The notes beneath the pieces were generated by a model that searched no databases, was not told where the DNA came from, and was given only the letters and a program-made list of their open reading frames with translations. A stretch of 64,000 bases of DNA. It comes from Gimesia benthica. GTDB taxonomy: Bacteria > Planctomycetota > Planctomycetia > Planctomycetales > Planctomycetaceae. Made by a program: the position numbers and the translations under genes. The stretch covers positions 5,240,501-5,304,500 of the forward strand of contig NZ_CP043930.1 of assembly GCF_009720525.1 (NCBI RefSeq), in the 5' to 3' direction. Every line of letters starts with the position of its first letter. Position 1 is the stretch's first letter. Positions 19,392 through 30,841 of the stretch are shown piece after piece.

Positions 19392-20129
19392 CTAGTTATC
19401 AGAGTTGTCCGATTCGGGGCGTTTCGGGCGATCGCCGTCTGAATTGCGACGTCCTCGATCACCACCACGGTCACCACGATCTCCACCACGCGAGCGGAAG
19501 CGGGCGTTGAACTGTTCTGCAGTTTTAGTCAGTTCTGCTTTATCCAGCGCCTTGTCCTTGTTGGTGTCGATGTTATCGAACATCCTCTGCATACGTTCGG
19601 GAAGCTCGTCCTTGGTAATTTTCCCGTCTTTGTTTTTGTCGTTGGCCATCATGCGTTCCACGAAGTCCCCGCCACCATCGCCGTCGCGACGTCCGAAGCC
19701 ACCACCGAATCCGCCACCGGGACCACGACGATCGCCATCACGACGACCAAAGTTACCGAAGTCAGGACGGAGTTCTTCCTGTGACAGTTTCCCGTCTTTA
19801 TCTTTGTCCAGTTTCTTCAGCGAAGCAGTGGCGTTTTCCATCTCTTCTTTGGAGATTTCACCGTCTTTGTTGACGTCCAGGACGACGAAAATCGGGAGCA
19901 TCATCATGAAATTGCCACGTCCTCCCGGACCACGATCACGCGGACCACGTTCACCATCACGTGGCCCACGCTCACCAGGAGCTCCATCACGGGGACCCCG
20001 TTCACGACCTTCGGGGCGATTGCCACGCTCGGGACGGTCTCCTCCTTCAGGAGGTTGAGCTGAAAGCATGCTTGTGGCACTGATAGCGAGCAGGGTCGTG
20101 CCAACTGAAAGTAGACGAGTCAAACGCAT
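19392..20129 (-). CDS. Exported EF-hand protein with Arg/Gly/Asp-rich segment
   Basis: 245 residues. Signal peptide 1-24 (AISATSMLSA). Residues ~25-70 are low-complexity Pro/Glu/Arg/Gly/Asp (GPRDGAPGERGPRDGERG). Four EF-hand loops follow: DVNKDGEISKEE (~83), DKDKDGKLSQEE (~107), DKNKDGKITKDE (~164) and DTNKDKALDKAE (~188). The last has Lys where the loop glycine is usual and may be weaker. Between pairs is a Gly/Arg/Asp-rich stretch, and the tail is again RGGDRGDRGG-like. Secreted calcium-binding protein by composition; partner unknown, possibly the downstream propeller. Confidence 0.85.
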   Translation of the reverse strand: MRLTRLLSVGTTLLAISATSMLSAQPPEGGDRPERGNRPEGRERGPRDGAPGERGPRDGERGPRDRGPGGRGNFMMMLPIFVVLDVNKDGEISKEEMENATASLKKLDKDKDGKLSQEELRPDFGNFGRRDGDRRGPGGGFGGGFGRRDGDGGGDFVERMMANDKNKDGKITKDELPERMQRMFDNIDTNKDKALDKAELTKTAEQFNARFRSRGGDRGDRGGDRGRRNSDGDRPKRPESDNSDN

Positions 20130-20363
20130 CTGAGAGTCTCCGAACTGGAAATTAGAAATGTTAAGTTGATTCTATCAAAAAGGTTACAGAAAAGACCGTC
20201 GAAAGGGGGCAGAAGAAGCTCTGCCCGATCTTGCCTGTCTTAACGTAACTGCTGGAACTCAAGCTACAAAGATCAAACACGGAAGATGAGAAAATGTTTC
20301 GAAAAACTCGCTATTCACCAGAATTTCATTCAGTTCGAAAGATGACTCCAAAGTCAGCTGTTT

Positions 20364-20400
20364 TAAACAAAAAAACGCCCGCAGTCAGCCTGCGGGCGTT
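20364..20400 (-). terminator. Rho-independent terminator after the Gfo/Idh/MocA gene
   Basis: A perfect 10-bp stem AACGCCCGCA / TGCGGGCGTT with a 7-base loop (20374-20400). On the minus strand it is followed at once by a T-rich run (TTTTTTTG). It lies 51 bases past the stop of the minus-strand oxidoreductase. Confidence 0.88.
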
Positions 20401-20450
20401 GGTCTCTGAGATTCGTGCTGAAGTGATCAGTGGTCTTCAGCTGAATCGGA

Positions 20451-21779
20451 TTATTTAAAAGCGGTGATTCCCGGCATAGCGACGGGCGGTACCGGCATCG
20501 GGCCCCACTCGTAACTTGCGGGAGTCAGGTCTTCCTGCGAATTCATGGCTTCGTCCCAGGTAATGCTCTTACCGGTATACGCAGCCATACGACCCATGAT
20601 CGCCAGCATGGTGCTCTTGGTCATATAATCACCATTGTTGATCGGGTTACCGGAGCGGATACTTTCGAAGAATTCATCGTGCTCGACCTGGTACATGTTT
20701 TTGCTTTTGTCGCGGAACTGCCAGGTCTTTTCCCCTTTGGGATCGTAGATTCGATGCTTGAAGACATCGACGCGACCCTTGGTGCCGAATACGTGATCTG
20801 ATACATCGACAGCACAACCATCCTGCTGACGGCAGCGGCTGAAGCCTTTGACACCGTTGGGGTATTCGTAGACGATCGCGAAGTGGTCGTAAATGTGACC
20901 GTACTCTTTGCCGGTACGTGTCTGGCGGCCACCTGTACCACTGCAGGAGATCGGAGTCTGGTCGTTCATTGTCCAGGCCATCTTATCCAGGCTGTGGACA
21001 TGCTGTTCGGTGTTGAAGTCACCAGACAACCAGGTGAAATAGAGCCAGTTGCGCATCTGCCATTCCATGTCGCTCCATTCCGGCTCCCGCTTGAACATCC
21101 ACAGACCGCGGGTGTTGTAGCTGCACTGGATTGCCATCACATCGCCGACGGCCCCTTCATGAATCTGCTTGAAGGTTTCCCGCATACCCTGGTGATAGCG
21201 CCAGCAGAGGCCAGATACGATCGACAGGTTTTTCTCTTTGGCCAGCTTGCAGGTTTCCATGACGGAACGAACGCCCGGTGCATCAACGGCGACCGGCTTT
21301 TCAGCGAAGACGTGTTTTCCGGCTTCAATCGCGGCCCGCAACTGCATGGGGCGGAAGTGAGGCGGTGTGGTCAGCAGAACCACGTCCACACAGTCGATGA
21401 CTTTCTGATAGGAATCAAAGCCGACGAATTTATGATCCGCGTCGACCTGCACCTGTTCGCCAACGGGGTTCTTTTTCAGGTTCTTATAACTCTTATCCAG
21501 ATGATCGTAGAACGTGTCACCCATCGCGACCAGTCTGGCGTTTTTATCAGCAGCGAGTGCCTGGGCAGCTGCCCCGGTTCCACGTCCACCACAGCCCACC
21601 AGACCAACGCGGATTTCATCGCTGCCGGCGGCAAACACACTGGATTGCAGTGCGGCTGAGGGAGATGTTCCAGCAAAGACACTGCCTGTCAGAGTCGATG
21701 CAGCGACGGCTGCAGAACTGGATTTGATGAAATCACGACGCGTCGTCGACGCGGGAGTTGGAGTCTTTTCAGTATTCAT
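20451..21779 (-). CDS. Tat-exported Gfo/Idh/MocA family oxidoreductase
   Basis: 442 residues. The leader has the twin-arginine motif TRRDFIKSSS followed by an Ala-rich h-region, so the folded protein is exported with its cofactor. The NAD(P)-binding Rossmann motif is IRVGLVGCGGRGTGAAAQAL (~56). HVFAEKPVAVDAPGVRSVME (~145) contains the family's EKP motif with the catalytic-region lysine. The substrate-binding domain includes IVSGLCWRYHQGMRETFKQI (~175). Planctomycetes carry dozens of these; the sugar-type substrate is unknown. Single gene, closed by a strong terminator. Confidence 0.9.
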   Translation of the reverse strand: MNTEKTPTPASTTRRDFIKSSSAAVAASTLTGSVFAGTSPSAALQSSVFAAGSDEIRVGLVGCGGRGTGAAAQALAADKNARLVAMGDTFYDHLDKSYKNLKKNPVGEQVQVDADHKFVGFDSYQKVIDCVDVVLLTTPPHFRPMQLRAAIEAGKHVFAEKPVAVDAPGVRSVMETCKLAKEKNLSIVSGLCWRYHQGMRETFKQIHEGAVGDVMAIQCSYNTRGLWMFKREPEWSDMEWQMRNWLYFTWLSGDFNTEQHVHSLDKMAWTMNDQTPISCSGTGGRQTRTGKEYGHIYDHFAIVYEYPNGVKGFSRCRQQDGCAVDVSDHVFGTKGRVDVFKHRIYDPKGEKTWQFRDKSKNMYQVEHDEFFESIRSGNPINNGDYMTKSTMLAIMGRMAAYTGKSITWDEAMNSQEDLTPASYEWGPMPVPPVAMPGITAFK

Positions 21780-21920
21780 AAGAGGATCCTGAGTTAATTA
21801 GTTTCATTACAAAATTGATGCTTTAGGATACCATAGCGGCTACTCTGTTTACGAGGCAAAAATGCGATCTGCTGGTAGTTTTTTGCAGAGCCTTGAACTC
21901 GTGAACAGATTACGCGTTGT

Positions 21921-22547
21921 TTACTGAGTGAGCCGGTCGATATGCTCGCGACCGAACCGCTGCAGGCTGGCCGTACCGAGATTCACATAATGCTGCCAGG
22001 TAGCCTGCAGGCGTTCCTGTTGTTGCGGCGTGAGGACTTTGATCTGGCGGGCAGGACAGCCGGCCCAGAGTGTCCCGGGTGGGACATGGATGCCTTCCCG
22101 TACCAGCGCCCCTGCAGCGATCAACGCGCCTTTGCCAATGACACAACGACTGAGGACCGTGGCGCCAATCGCGATCATGGCGTCATCTTCCACGACCGAG
22201 CCATGTACGATGGCCGCGTGTCCGAGCGTCACCCGATCTCCCAGGATACAGGGATGTCCATAATCGGTGTGCAGCACCGAGCCGTCCTGCACGTTCGTCT
22301 CTTTGCCAACTTCGATATATTCCAGGTCGCCCCGTAAGACACACTGATGCCAGACTGTGCTGCGGGCTTTGAGCCTCACGCGGCCCGTGACGATGGCATC
22401 GGGAGTCACCCAGGCGGTTGGATCGATGACCGGATAGGAGTGCAGCGCTTCCCAGTCACAGTCGACATCAGGATAAGGCAGTTCCGGAGGCGTCGGGATG
22501 CTGTCTGCTTTGAGAGGCCATTCTGGTGATGATTCAAGGTTGTTCAT
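21921..22547 (-). CDS. Gamma carbonic anhydrase-like hexapeptide-repeat protein
   Basis: 208 residues from the ATG at 22547, chosen because GGAGG lies 8 bases upstream; an in-frame ATG at 22577 lacks a site and would deepen the overlap with the upstream gene. Left-handed beta-helix hexapeptide repeats run from ~45 to 165. The metal-binding histidines of the family appear in LHTDYGHPCILGDRV and TLGHAAIVHG. Such proteins bind zinc or iron as trimers; many lack measurable carbonic anhydrase activity. Last gene of the dnaJ-grpE-fmdB-yacG-eamA run, overlapping the eamA 3' end by 14 bases. Confidence 0.85.
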   Translation of the reverse strand: MNNLESSPEWPLKADSIPTPPELPYPDVDCDWEALHSYPVIDPTAWVTPDAIVTGRVRLKARSTVWHQCVLRGDLEYIEVGKETNVQDGSVLHTDYGHPCILGDRVTLGHAAIVHGSVVEDDAMIAIGATVLSRCVIGKGALIAAGALVREGIHVPPGTLWAGCPARQIKVLTPQQQERLQATWQHYVNLGTASLQRFGREHIDRLTQ

Positions 22548-23634
22548 GCGAGCTGACCTCCGGTTGCGTCGTGTCATCTGGTGACGTCTTGGAAAGTGAA
22601 CTGTTGGGGATCGCGGGGCGTTTCTTTTCCATCAGGAACAGACCGCCGATCGTCAGCGCCGTTCCGCTCAGGAGCCAGACCGTCAGTTTTTCATCAAAGA
22701 AGAAGACGCCGGCAAACGCAGCCATCGCGGTCTGCGAGGCATTGAGCAGGTTGACCCGTGTGACCGTGAGATGCTTCATGGACGCACCAATGGCAAAGAA
22801 GGCGATGGCATTCATGATGCCGCCCACCAGCATGACCAGGTATTGCCAGGGAGTCGTGATCCACAGGATTTCGATGCCGAGCCGATAAAAGGCCACGCCA
22901 CTCAGACAGACCATACCGGTCGTACTGATCAATACCAGTGATGCGGAGATAGACATCTCCCCTCGCACGGTTATACGAATCATGACCCCACCGGCTCCAT
23001 AAGCGCAGCCGGCCACACAGGCAACAAAGATGGTCAGAGCAACTGTCACCATTGATCGGGTATGGTGCTCCATGTGTTCGAATACAGATTCTTCCGCCTG
23101 ATGCGCCCCCAGACTGAGTACAACAATGGCAGCCGTCAGGATGACCATGGAAGCAAACATGCGGGGGGTAATTGCTTCTTCCAGGAACAGGCGTCCCAGG
23201 ATGGCCCCGGTGGCGAGCAGTGTTGCAAAACAGAGTGGAACCGTGAAGGCCAGTCCGCCCAGGCTCAGCGACCATTGGAACATGACGTTCCCGCCGAACT
23301 GCATGAGCAACCCGGTCAGAATGAGGGGAATGACCAGACGGCTGGGCGGCAGAGCCGGTAAGCCTTTGGAACCGCGATAGGCGACCAGCATCCACCCTAC
23401 GATGGTCGCGGGAATGGACTTCAACGCGGAGATCCAGATGGCCCAGTCGGCGTTGTTGTCGACCGCAGCTTCCCGTAGTGAGATATTGGCAGCTGTGTAG
23501 GCCAGCGCAGAAAGCAACCCGAACAGTGTGCCTTTGACTATGGGAGACAAGCCTTCGCTCGCCTGATTCTCACTCTGATCTGTCGCGGCGGATTCAGAAG
23601 GGTTCGCTGAGGACGCGTTAGAAATCTTGTTCAC
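22534..23634 (-). CDS. EamA/DMT family transporter
   Basis: About 366 residues from the GTG at 23634, preferred because GGAG stands 7 bases upstream; an ATG at 23661 is also open but lacks a site. Ten membrane segments in two EamA halves are visible, for example GTLFGLLSALAYTAANIS in the first and LVMLVGGIMNAIAFFAIGAS in the second. Drug/metabolite transporters move small metabolites across the cytoplasmic membrane; substrate unknown. An acidic N-terminal tail of ~30 residues precedes the first segment. It overlaps yacG by 17 bases and the carbonic anhydrase-like gene by 14, so translation is probably coupled. Confidence 0.88.
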   Translation of the reverse strand: MNKISNASSANPSESAATDQSENQASEGLSPIVKGTLFGLLSALAYTAANISLREAAVDNNADWAIWISALKSIPATIVGWMLVAYRGSKGLPALPPSRLVIPLILTGLLMQFGGNVMFQWSLSLGGLAFTVPLCFATLLATGAILGRLFLEEAITPRMFASMVILTAAIVVLSLGAHQAEESVFEHMEHHTRSMVTVALTIFVACVAGCAYGAGGVMIRITVRGEMSISASLVLISTTGMVCLSGVAFYRLGIEILWITTPWQYLVMLVGGIMNAIAFFAIGASMKHLTVTRVNLLNASQTAMAAFAGVFFFDEKLTVWLLSGTALTIGGLFLMEKKRPAIPNSSLSKTSPDDTTQPEVSSHEQP

Positions 23635-23827
23635 CCTCTTGCTCCAGGCGCTGCAATTCAATCAGCCGCGGATCCAGATCTTCCACAATGGCATAGCGTC
23701 CATCAGACCAGCGGAAGAAATCGACATCCCGGCACTTCTTGCTGCAGAATGGAAAAGCAGACTGGTCGTCACCAGCTTTTGTAGTGACGACCTTGCGGCA
23801 AATGGGGCAGGTTTGAGGTTGGATCAT
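23618..23827 (-). CDS. yacG: DNA gyrase inhibitor YacG-like zinc protein
   Basis: 69 residues, the family's size. Zinc ligands: CPICRK (7-12) and FCSKKCRDVDFFRW (~28-41), giving C-x2-C and C-x3-C. The DFFRWSDGRYAI stretch is the YacG signature. In E. coli the protein binds GyrB and inhibits gyrase. Here it sits in an operon with chaperone genes and shares ends with the transporter. Confidence 0.88.
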   Translation of the reverse strand: MIQPQTCPICRKVVTTKAGDDQSAFPFCSKKCRDVDFFRWSDGRYAIVEDLDPRLIELQRLEQEGEQDF

Positions 23828-23906
23828 GGGAGCCTCAGACGAATAGAGTAGCTGAATCGGCGTCTGATTCTCTTATAGATCATTCCCGGTCAAATTTCAA
23901 AGGTAA

Positions 23907-24206
23907 TCAGGAATCCTTGGAACCGCTCTTGGAAGAGGATCCGGAGTCGCTGCTGGAACTTTTGGATTCGGAACTGGCGGACTGTGCTTTTGAGTCGGCT
24001 GCAGCTGCTTTTTTGTAAGAACTGCTGCGGTAATCCGTTTCGTAAAAACCGCTACCCTTGAAAATGATACCGCCGCCAGCACCAATGATGCGTTTGGCTT
24101 TCAGCTTGCCACACTCCGGGCATTTACGAAGTGGCTTGGCAGTGATGGACTGAAACACTTCCCACTGGTGATGACACTGGGAGCATTCGTAATCGTACGT
24201 TGGCAT
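23907..24206 (-). CDS. FmdB family zinc ribbon protein
   Basis: 99 residues. The start MPTYDYECSQCHHQWEVFQ with a second CPECGK knuckle (~34) forms the FmdB-type zinc ribbon. IIGAGGGIIFKGSGFYETDY (~46) is the conserved middle. The tail is Ser/Lys/Asp-rich low complexity (SSSDSGSSSKSGSK). FmdB was proposed as a regulator in methylotrophs, but most members have no tested role. It lies 40 bases after grpE in the same run. Confidence 0.9.
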   Translation of the reverse strand: MPTYDYECSQCHHQWEVFQSITAKPLRKCPECGKLKAKRIIGAGGGIIFKGSGFYETDYRSSSYKKAAAADSKAQSASSESKSSSSDSGSSSKSGSKDS

Positions 24207-24246
24207 CTTTTGATTCTCTCAAAAAACAGTGAATATGGAATACTGA

Positions 24247-24804
24247 TCAGTTTTCAGCAGGTCCTGAGGAGACAATCACTTTACTCGGACGCACCACCCG
24301 GTCGTTCAGAATAAAGCCCTGCTCCAGTTCCTGAATAACAGTCATCGATGGATATTCGTCAGAAGGCATCTGCTGCAGCGCTTCGTGCAGGTTCGGATCG
24401 AAGGGCTGCCCGACCGCTTCAATGGCTTTGACATTATTTTTCGCGAAGACATCCAGAATCTGCTTGGCCACCATTTCGACACCGAGCTTCAGGTCGTTGA
24501 CGTTGTCTGCGTTTTCAGCAGCTTCCACGGCCCGTTTCAGGTTATCCAGTGCGGGGAGCATGTCCTGCACAAAAGGAGCTGCCGCGTACTGACGCAGTTC
24601 AGCCAGTTCCCGCTGATGACGTTTGCGTGTGTTATCCAGCTCAGCCTGGGAACGCAGAAAACGGTTCTGGTTTTCGTCGCGTTCAGCCAGAGCGGTTTCG
24701 AGTTGTGCTTCGACTGAGGTTGAGTTCTCTACTGCTTCCGTTTCGGCTGCAGCAGATTCCTGTGTCTGATTCTGAATGTCTTCTGGTTGTTCCTGATCTG
24801 TCAT
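24247..24804 (-). CDS. grpE: Nucleotide exchange factor GrpE
   Basis: 185 residues. A Gln/Glu-rich disordered start (to ~30), a long coiled coil (~35-85) containing RSQAELDNTRKRHQRELAEL, then the beta domain with GQPFDPNLHEALQQMPSDEY (~128) and GFILNDRVVRPSKVIVS (~160). It releases ADP from DnaK. It follows dnaJ by 85 bases, the reverse of the common grpE-dnaK-dnaJ order, and no dnaK is present in the window. Confidence 0.95.
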   Translation of the reverse strand: MTDQEQPEDIQNQTQESAAAETEAVENSTSVEAQLETALAERDENQNRFLRSQAELDNTRKRHQRELAELRQYAAAPFVQDMLPALDNLKRAVEAAENADNVNDLKLGVEMVAKQILDVFAKNNVKAIEAVGQPFDPNLHEALQQMPSDEYPSMTVIQELEQGFILNDRVVRPSKVIVSSGPAEN

Positions 24805-24889
24805 GCTTCTGACCTGTAACTTACTCTATCTATTAAAATTAAGAAGATGAATCGTTAAAACGATCTCGACTGTGATTGACCAACTCTGA

Positions 24890-26026
24890 TCATTCAGCGT
24901 GCGTGAAATATTCCTTGAGTTTATCGAAAAACGAAACTCGGCTCGGGCTGCGATGCTTGGAAACTTCCGAGTGTTCGATTTCAGCCAGTTCCCGGAGCAG
25001 TTCTTCTTCCCGCTCCGAAATTTTGCGAGGCACATCAATCTGCACGATCACATGCAGATCTCCGCGTCGTCCACCATGCGGATTCGGCATGCCCAGCCCT
25101 TTCAGCCGGTAGACTTCACCCGGTTGTGTTCCGGCTTTGATTTTCAGTTCGTGCCGTCCTTCCAGGGTCGGAATTTCAATCTCAGCTCCCAGAACCGCCT
25201 GCGTGTAGGTAATCGGCACATGACAGCTCAGTTCCTGCTCCTGGCGACGGAACAAGGGGTGTTCATCGACGCTGACGACAACATACAGATCACCGCGGGG
25301 GCCACCATTCTGGCCCGGGTTGCCTTCGCCTCTCAGGCAGAGCTGCATACCGTTATCAATTCCGGGAGGGACTTTGATATCCAGCGTGATTTCCTTAGCG
25401 ATGCGTCCGTCACCGCGACAGTCCGAACATTTTTCGACAATCACCTGTCCGGCACCACGACAGCGGGGACAAGTCGTCTGGACGCGGAAAAAGCCCTGAG
25501 ACTGCACGACCTGGCCGGCTCCGCCACAGTAATCACATTCCTGAGGATCGGTTCCCGGTTTGGCTCCTGAACCGTGACAGGTTTCGCAGGGCTCCTGACG
25601 CATGATCTGGATTTCGCGTTCACAGCCTGAAGCTGCTTCCAGCAGATCAATCTCGATTTTGGTTCGCAGGCTCTCACCCTGACGCGGACGATTTCCCCCG
25701 CGAGTGGAACCGCCACGGAAGCCGAACCCTTCAAACAGGTCTCCGAATGCGCTGAAAATATCAGACACATCATGGAACTGATGTCCGCCCCCCGCGCCGA
25801 AATCGGCGGCATGCCCGTAGCGGTCGTAGTGGGCCCGTTTTTGATCGTCGCCCAGAACTTCGAAGGCTTCAGCTGCTTCCTTGAACCGTTTGATGGCTTC
25901 TTCGTCACCCGGATTACGGTCCGGGTGATTGGCGAGCGCCATCTTCTTGTAGGCTTTTTTGATCTCTACAGTGGTCACGTCGCGCGATACGCCGAGAACT
26001 TCATAATAATCGCGTTTCGTTGCCAT
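24890..26026 (-). CDS. dnaJ: Chaperone DnaJ
   Basis: 378 residues, typical type I DnaJ. J domain 1-70 with HPD at ~34 ([10 protein letters not shown]). Gly/Phe-rich linker ~72-105. Four zinc repeats: CETCHGSG (~150), CDYCGGAG (~166), CPRCRGAG (~189) and CSDCRGDG (~203). The C-terminal substrate domains extend to ~350. It stimulates DnaK ATPase and delivers unfolded clients. First gene of the six-gene run ending in the carbonic anhydrase-like gene. No CIRCE element is visible upstream. Confidence 0.96.
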   Translation of the reverse strand: MATKRDYYEVLGVSRDVTTVEIKKAYKKMALANHPDRNPGDEEAIKRFKEAAEAFEVLGDDQKRAHYDRYGHAADFGAGGGHQFHDVSDIFSAFGDLFEGFGFRGGSTRGGNRPRQGESLRTKIEIDLLEAASGCEREIQIMRQEPCETCHGSGAKPGTDPQECDYCGGAGQVVQSQGFFRVQTTCPRCRGAGQVIVEKCSDCRGDGRIAKEITLDIKVPPGIDNGMQLCLRGEGNPGQNGGPRGDLYVVVSVDEHPLFRRQEQELSCHVPITYTQAVLGAEIEIPTLEGRHELKIKAGTQPGEVYRLKGLGMPNPHGGRRGDLHVIVQIDVPRKISEREEELLRELAEIEHSEVSKHRSPSRVSFFDKLKEYFTHAE

Positions 26027-26109
26027 AAATACAAACTCATCATTTTAAAGTAGCGAAATATCTCCGGTCCGCTGCGGAGGTATTTCGGTTTCAAGCAGCT
26101 CAATCAGAA

Positions 26110-26144
26110 CTGAAAAAAACGGGCCACCTTATTTCGGCGGCCCG
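26110..26144 (-). terminator. Rho-independent terminator after the second groEL
   Basis: Stem CGGGCC / GGCCCG (26120-26125 and 26139-26144) with a partly paired inner region. On the minus strand it is followed directly by TTTTTTT. It separates the groEL gene from the dnaJ run. Confidence 0.85.
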
Positions 26145-26201
26145 TCTGAGATTACATCATTTCGTCTGAGTTCGAAATTCGATTTCAGACTGCAGCCGAA
26201 A

Positions 26202-27821
<1,620 letters not shown>

Positions 27822-27922
27822 GCTTATTGACTCCTCTGATTAACAGGAACGAACATTTGATCGGATTGCTCCGTTCTCCCCTGCGTGATTTTGGTTTGAA
27901 TTAGATTCTCAACTCAGAGCAG

Positions 27923-27954
27923 AGACTGAAGTGCCGTGGGCACGTTCAGTCTCA
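27923..27954 (-). other. Strong hairpin between groES and the downstream groEL
   Basis: The segments GAGACTGAAGTGCC and GGCACGTTCAGTCTC pair over about 14 bp with one bulged base and a 3-base loop. On the minus strand no T-run follows, so it is not a simple terminator. It could set relative mRNA levels of groES and the second groEL through partial attenuation or 3'-end protection. Confidence 0.6.
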
Positions 27955-27982
27955 GTCCGGTATTCCGATAAAAGAACGTTCT

Positions 27983-28273
27983 TTATTTAATGATTTTGGC
28001 GAGAATGTCGCTCTCGCGCAGAATCTTGACTTCCTTGCCGGAAACTTCGATGTCAGTTCCGCCGTATTTGCCGTACAGAACTTCGTCGCCTACTTCAACG
28101 GCAACCGGGCAGCGTTCGCCGCTTTCCAGCAGACGTCCGGGACCAACGGCGATCACGGTGCCACTCTGTGGCTTTTCCTGTGCCGTGTCAGGCAGCACGA
28201 TACCACCGGCAGTGGTTTCTTCAGCAACATTGGGTTCAATAACAATACGGTCATCAAGGGGATTCAGTTCCAT
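27983..28273 (-). CDS. groES: Co-chaperonin GroES
   Basis: 96 residues, standard length. [20 protein letters not shown] at the start, the mobile-loop region [16 protein letters not shown] (~23-38) and [20 protein letters not shown] (~56-75) identify GroES. It caps GroEL rings. It lies between two groEL genes on the same strand, 140 bases after the first; which GroEL it serves, or both, is open. Confidence 0.96.
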   Translation of the reverse strand: MELNPLDDRIVIEPNVAEETTAGGIVLPDTAQEKPQSGTVIAVGPGRLLESGERCPVAVEVGDEVLYGKYGGTDIEVSGKEVKILRESDILAKIIK

Positions 28274-28413
28274 TAAGTTAACTCCCGATTATTCCAGTAA
28301 GTCTGGTTGTATTTGTGAAGCCGGGATTCAGACCCGGTATAAATTGTTACAAACAACAGGCGGGGCCCGGTACAGGCCCCCGATCGATCTGCAGAGAGAC
28401 CGACGATACGAGA

Positions 28414-30129
<1,716 letters not shown>

Positions 30130-30380
30130 TCAACCAGCAATAAATGGCCAATAATTTTGCCCATGACCACGATGATCCCTCACACGCCTCGTGCCGCGCT
30201 TCCTGTTGATCACAGGGGGCCGGTGTGTGAGTACAAATAGGTGTAAGTACGACAAAGATGGCAGGATCCAGGCTGGACCCTGTCCATGAGGCCAAGTAAT
30301 TGCAATCATCATGCCAATCGGAATGAGGTGTTGTAAGATGTTATATATCAGCTGTTAACGCGAATCTCTTATTGAGGGTG

Positions 30381-30406
30381 GTTGACGTCAACTGCCAACT
30401 TGGCAG
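30381..30406. promoter_or_regulatory. Two abutting palindromes in the groEL/amt divergent region
   Basis: GTTGACGTCAAC (30381-30392) is a perfect 12-bp palindrome. CTGCCAACTTGGCAG (30392-30406) has perfect 7-bp arms around one base and shares one base with it. They lie ~260 bases upstream of the groEL start and ~300 upstream of the amt promoter. Such paired symmetric sites suggest binding of one or two dimeric regulators, which I cannot name. Confidence 0.45.
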
Positions 30407-30690
30407 AGAAATTGTTGCTTTCAGGCCAGCTGCCGGAGCGTCCTAGGCAGGGAGGTTGCAGACACCGTCAAAACTGACAGAGTGTCGAGTTTCCACTCCA
30501 GACAGATGCCGGAGTGTTAATATGTGGCAGTCTGTGCTTAATCTGCAGGCAATGACCGCTGATGTTGCCTTATTAATCTGCATCCGAACTGGTGGCCCGA
30601 ATCACATTCCGTAAATATTAATTTAATATGAGATGATATAAAGCATTACGTGAAATATAGATAAGGGTTGTTCAAACTGTCGCAAATCAG
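30407..30690. other. Non-coding part of the groEL/amt intergenic region
   Basis: The whole 30121-30841 interval separates divergent groEL and amt and holds no convincing gene. This part is AT-rich towards the right and carries a loose inverted repeat GACAC(N16)GTGTC (30458-30483). No tRNA-like fold or CIRCE sequence was seen. Confidence 0.5.
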
Positions 30691-30691
30691 A

Positions 30692-30711
30692 TTGAGGCAC
30701 ACTGTTTGCAT
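30692..30711 (+). promoter_or_regulatory. Sigma-54 (RpoN) type promoter of amt
   Basis: The sequence TTGAGGCACACTGTTTGCAT contains GG at -24 (30696-30697) and GC at -12 (30708-30709), exactly 10 bases apart, within GGCACA-N4-TTGCA. This is very close to the RpoN consensus TGGCACG-N4-TTGCA. Transcription would start near 30720, leaving a ~120-base leader before the amt ATG. Ammonium transporters are classical sigma-54/NtrC targets. Confidence 0.72.
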
Positions 30712-30841
30712 TAAGACTTTTCACCAAATAAGTGCTCATTTTATTGATTGGTATTTAGGGGTCACGATCAGAAGAAATTGATTGTCCAAACAGTAGATTT
30801 AACAACATCTGACGAAGACTCCGGGAAAGGTTTGCGACAAA

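Noticed and set aside
28360-28400. Terminator between the first groEL and groES
   Set aside because: GGGGCC/GGCCCC can pair on the minus strand, but the following bases form no T-run, so I did not call it.
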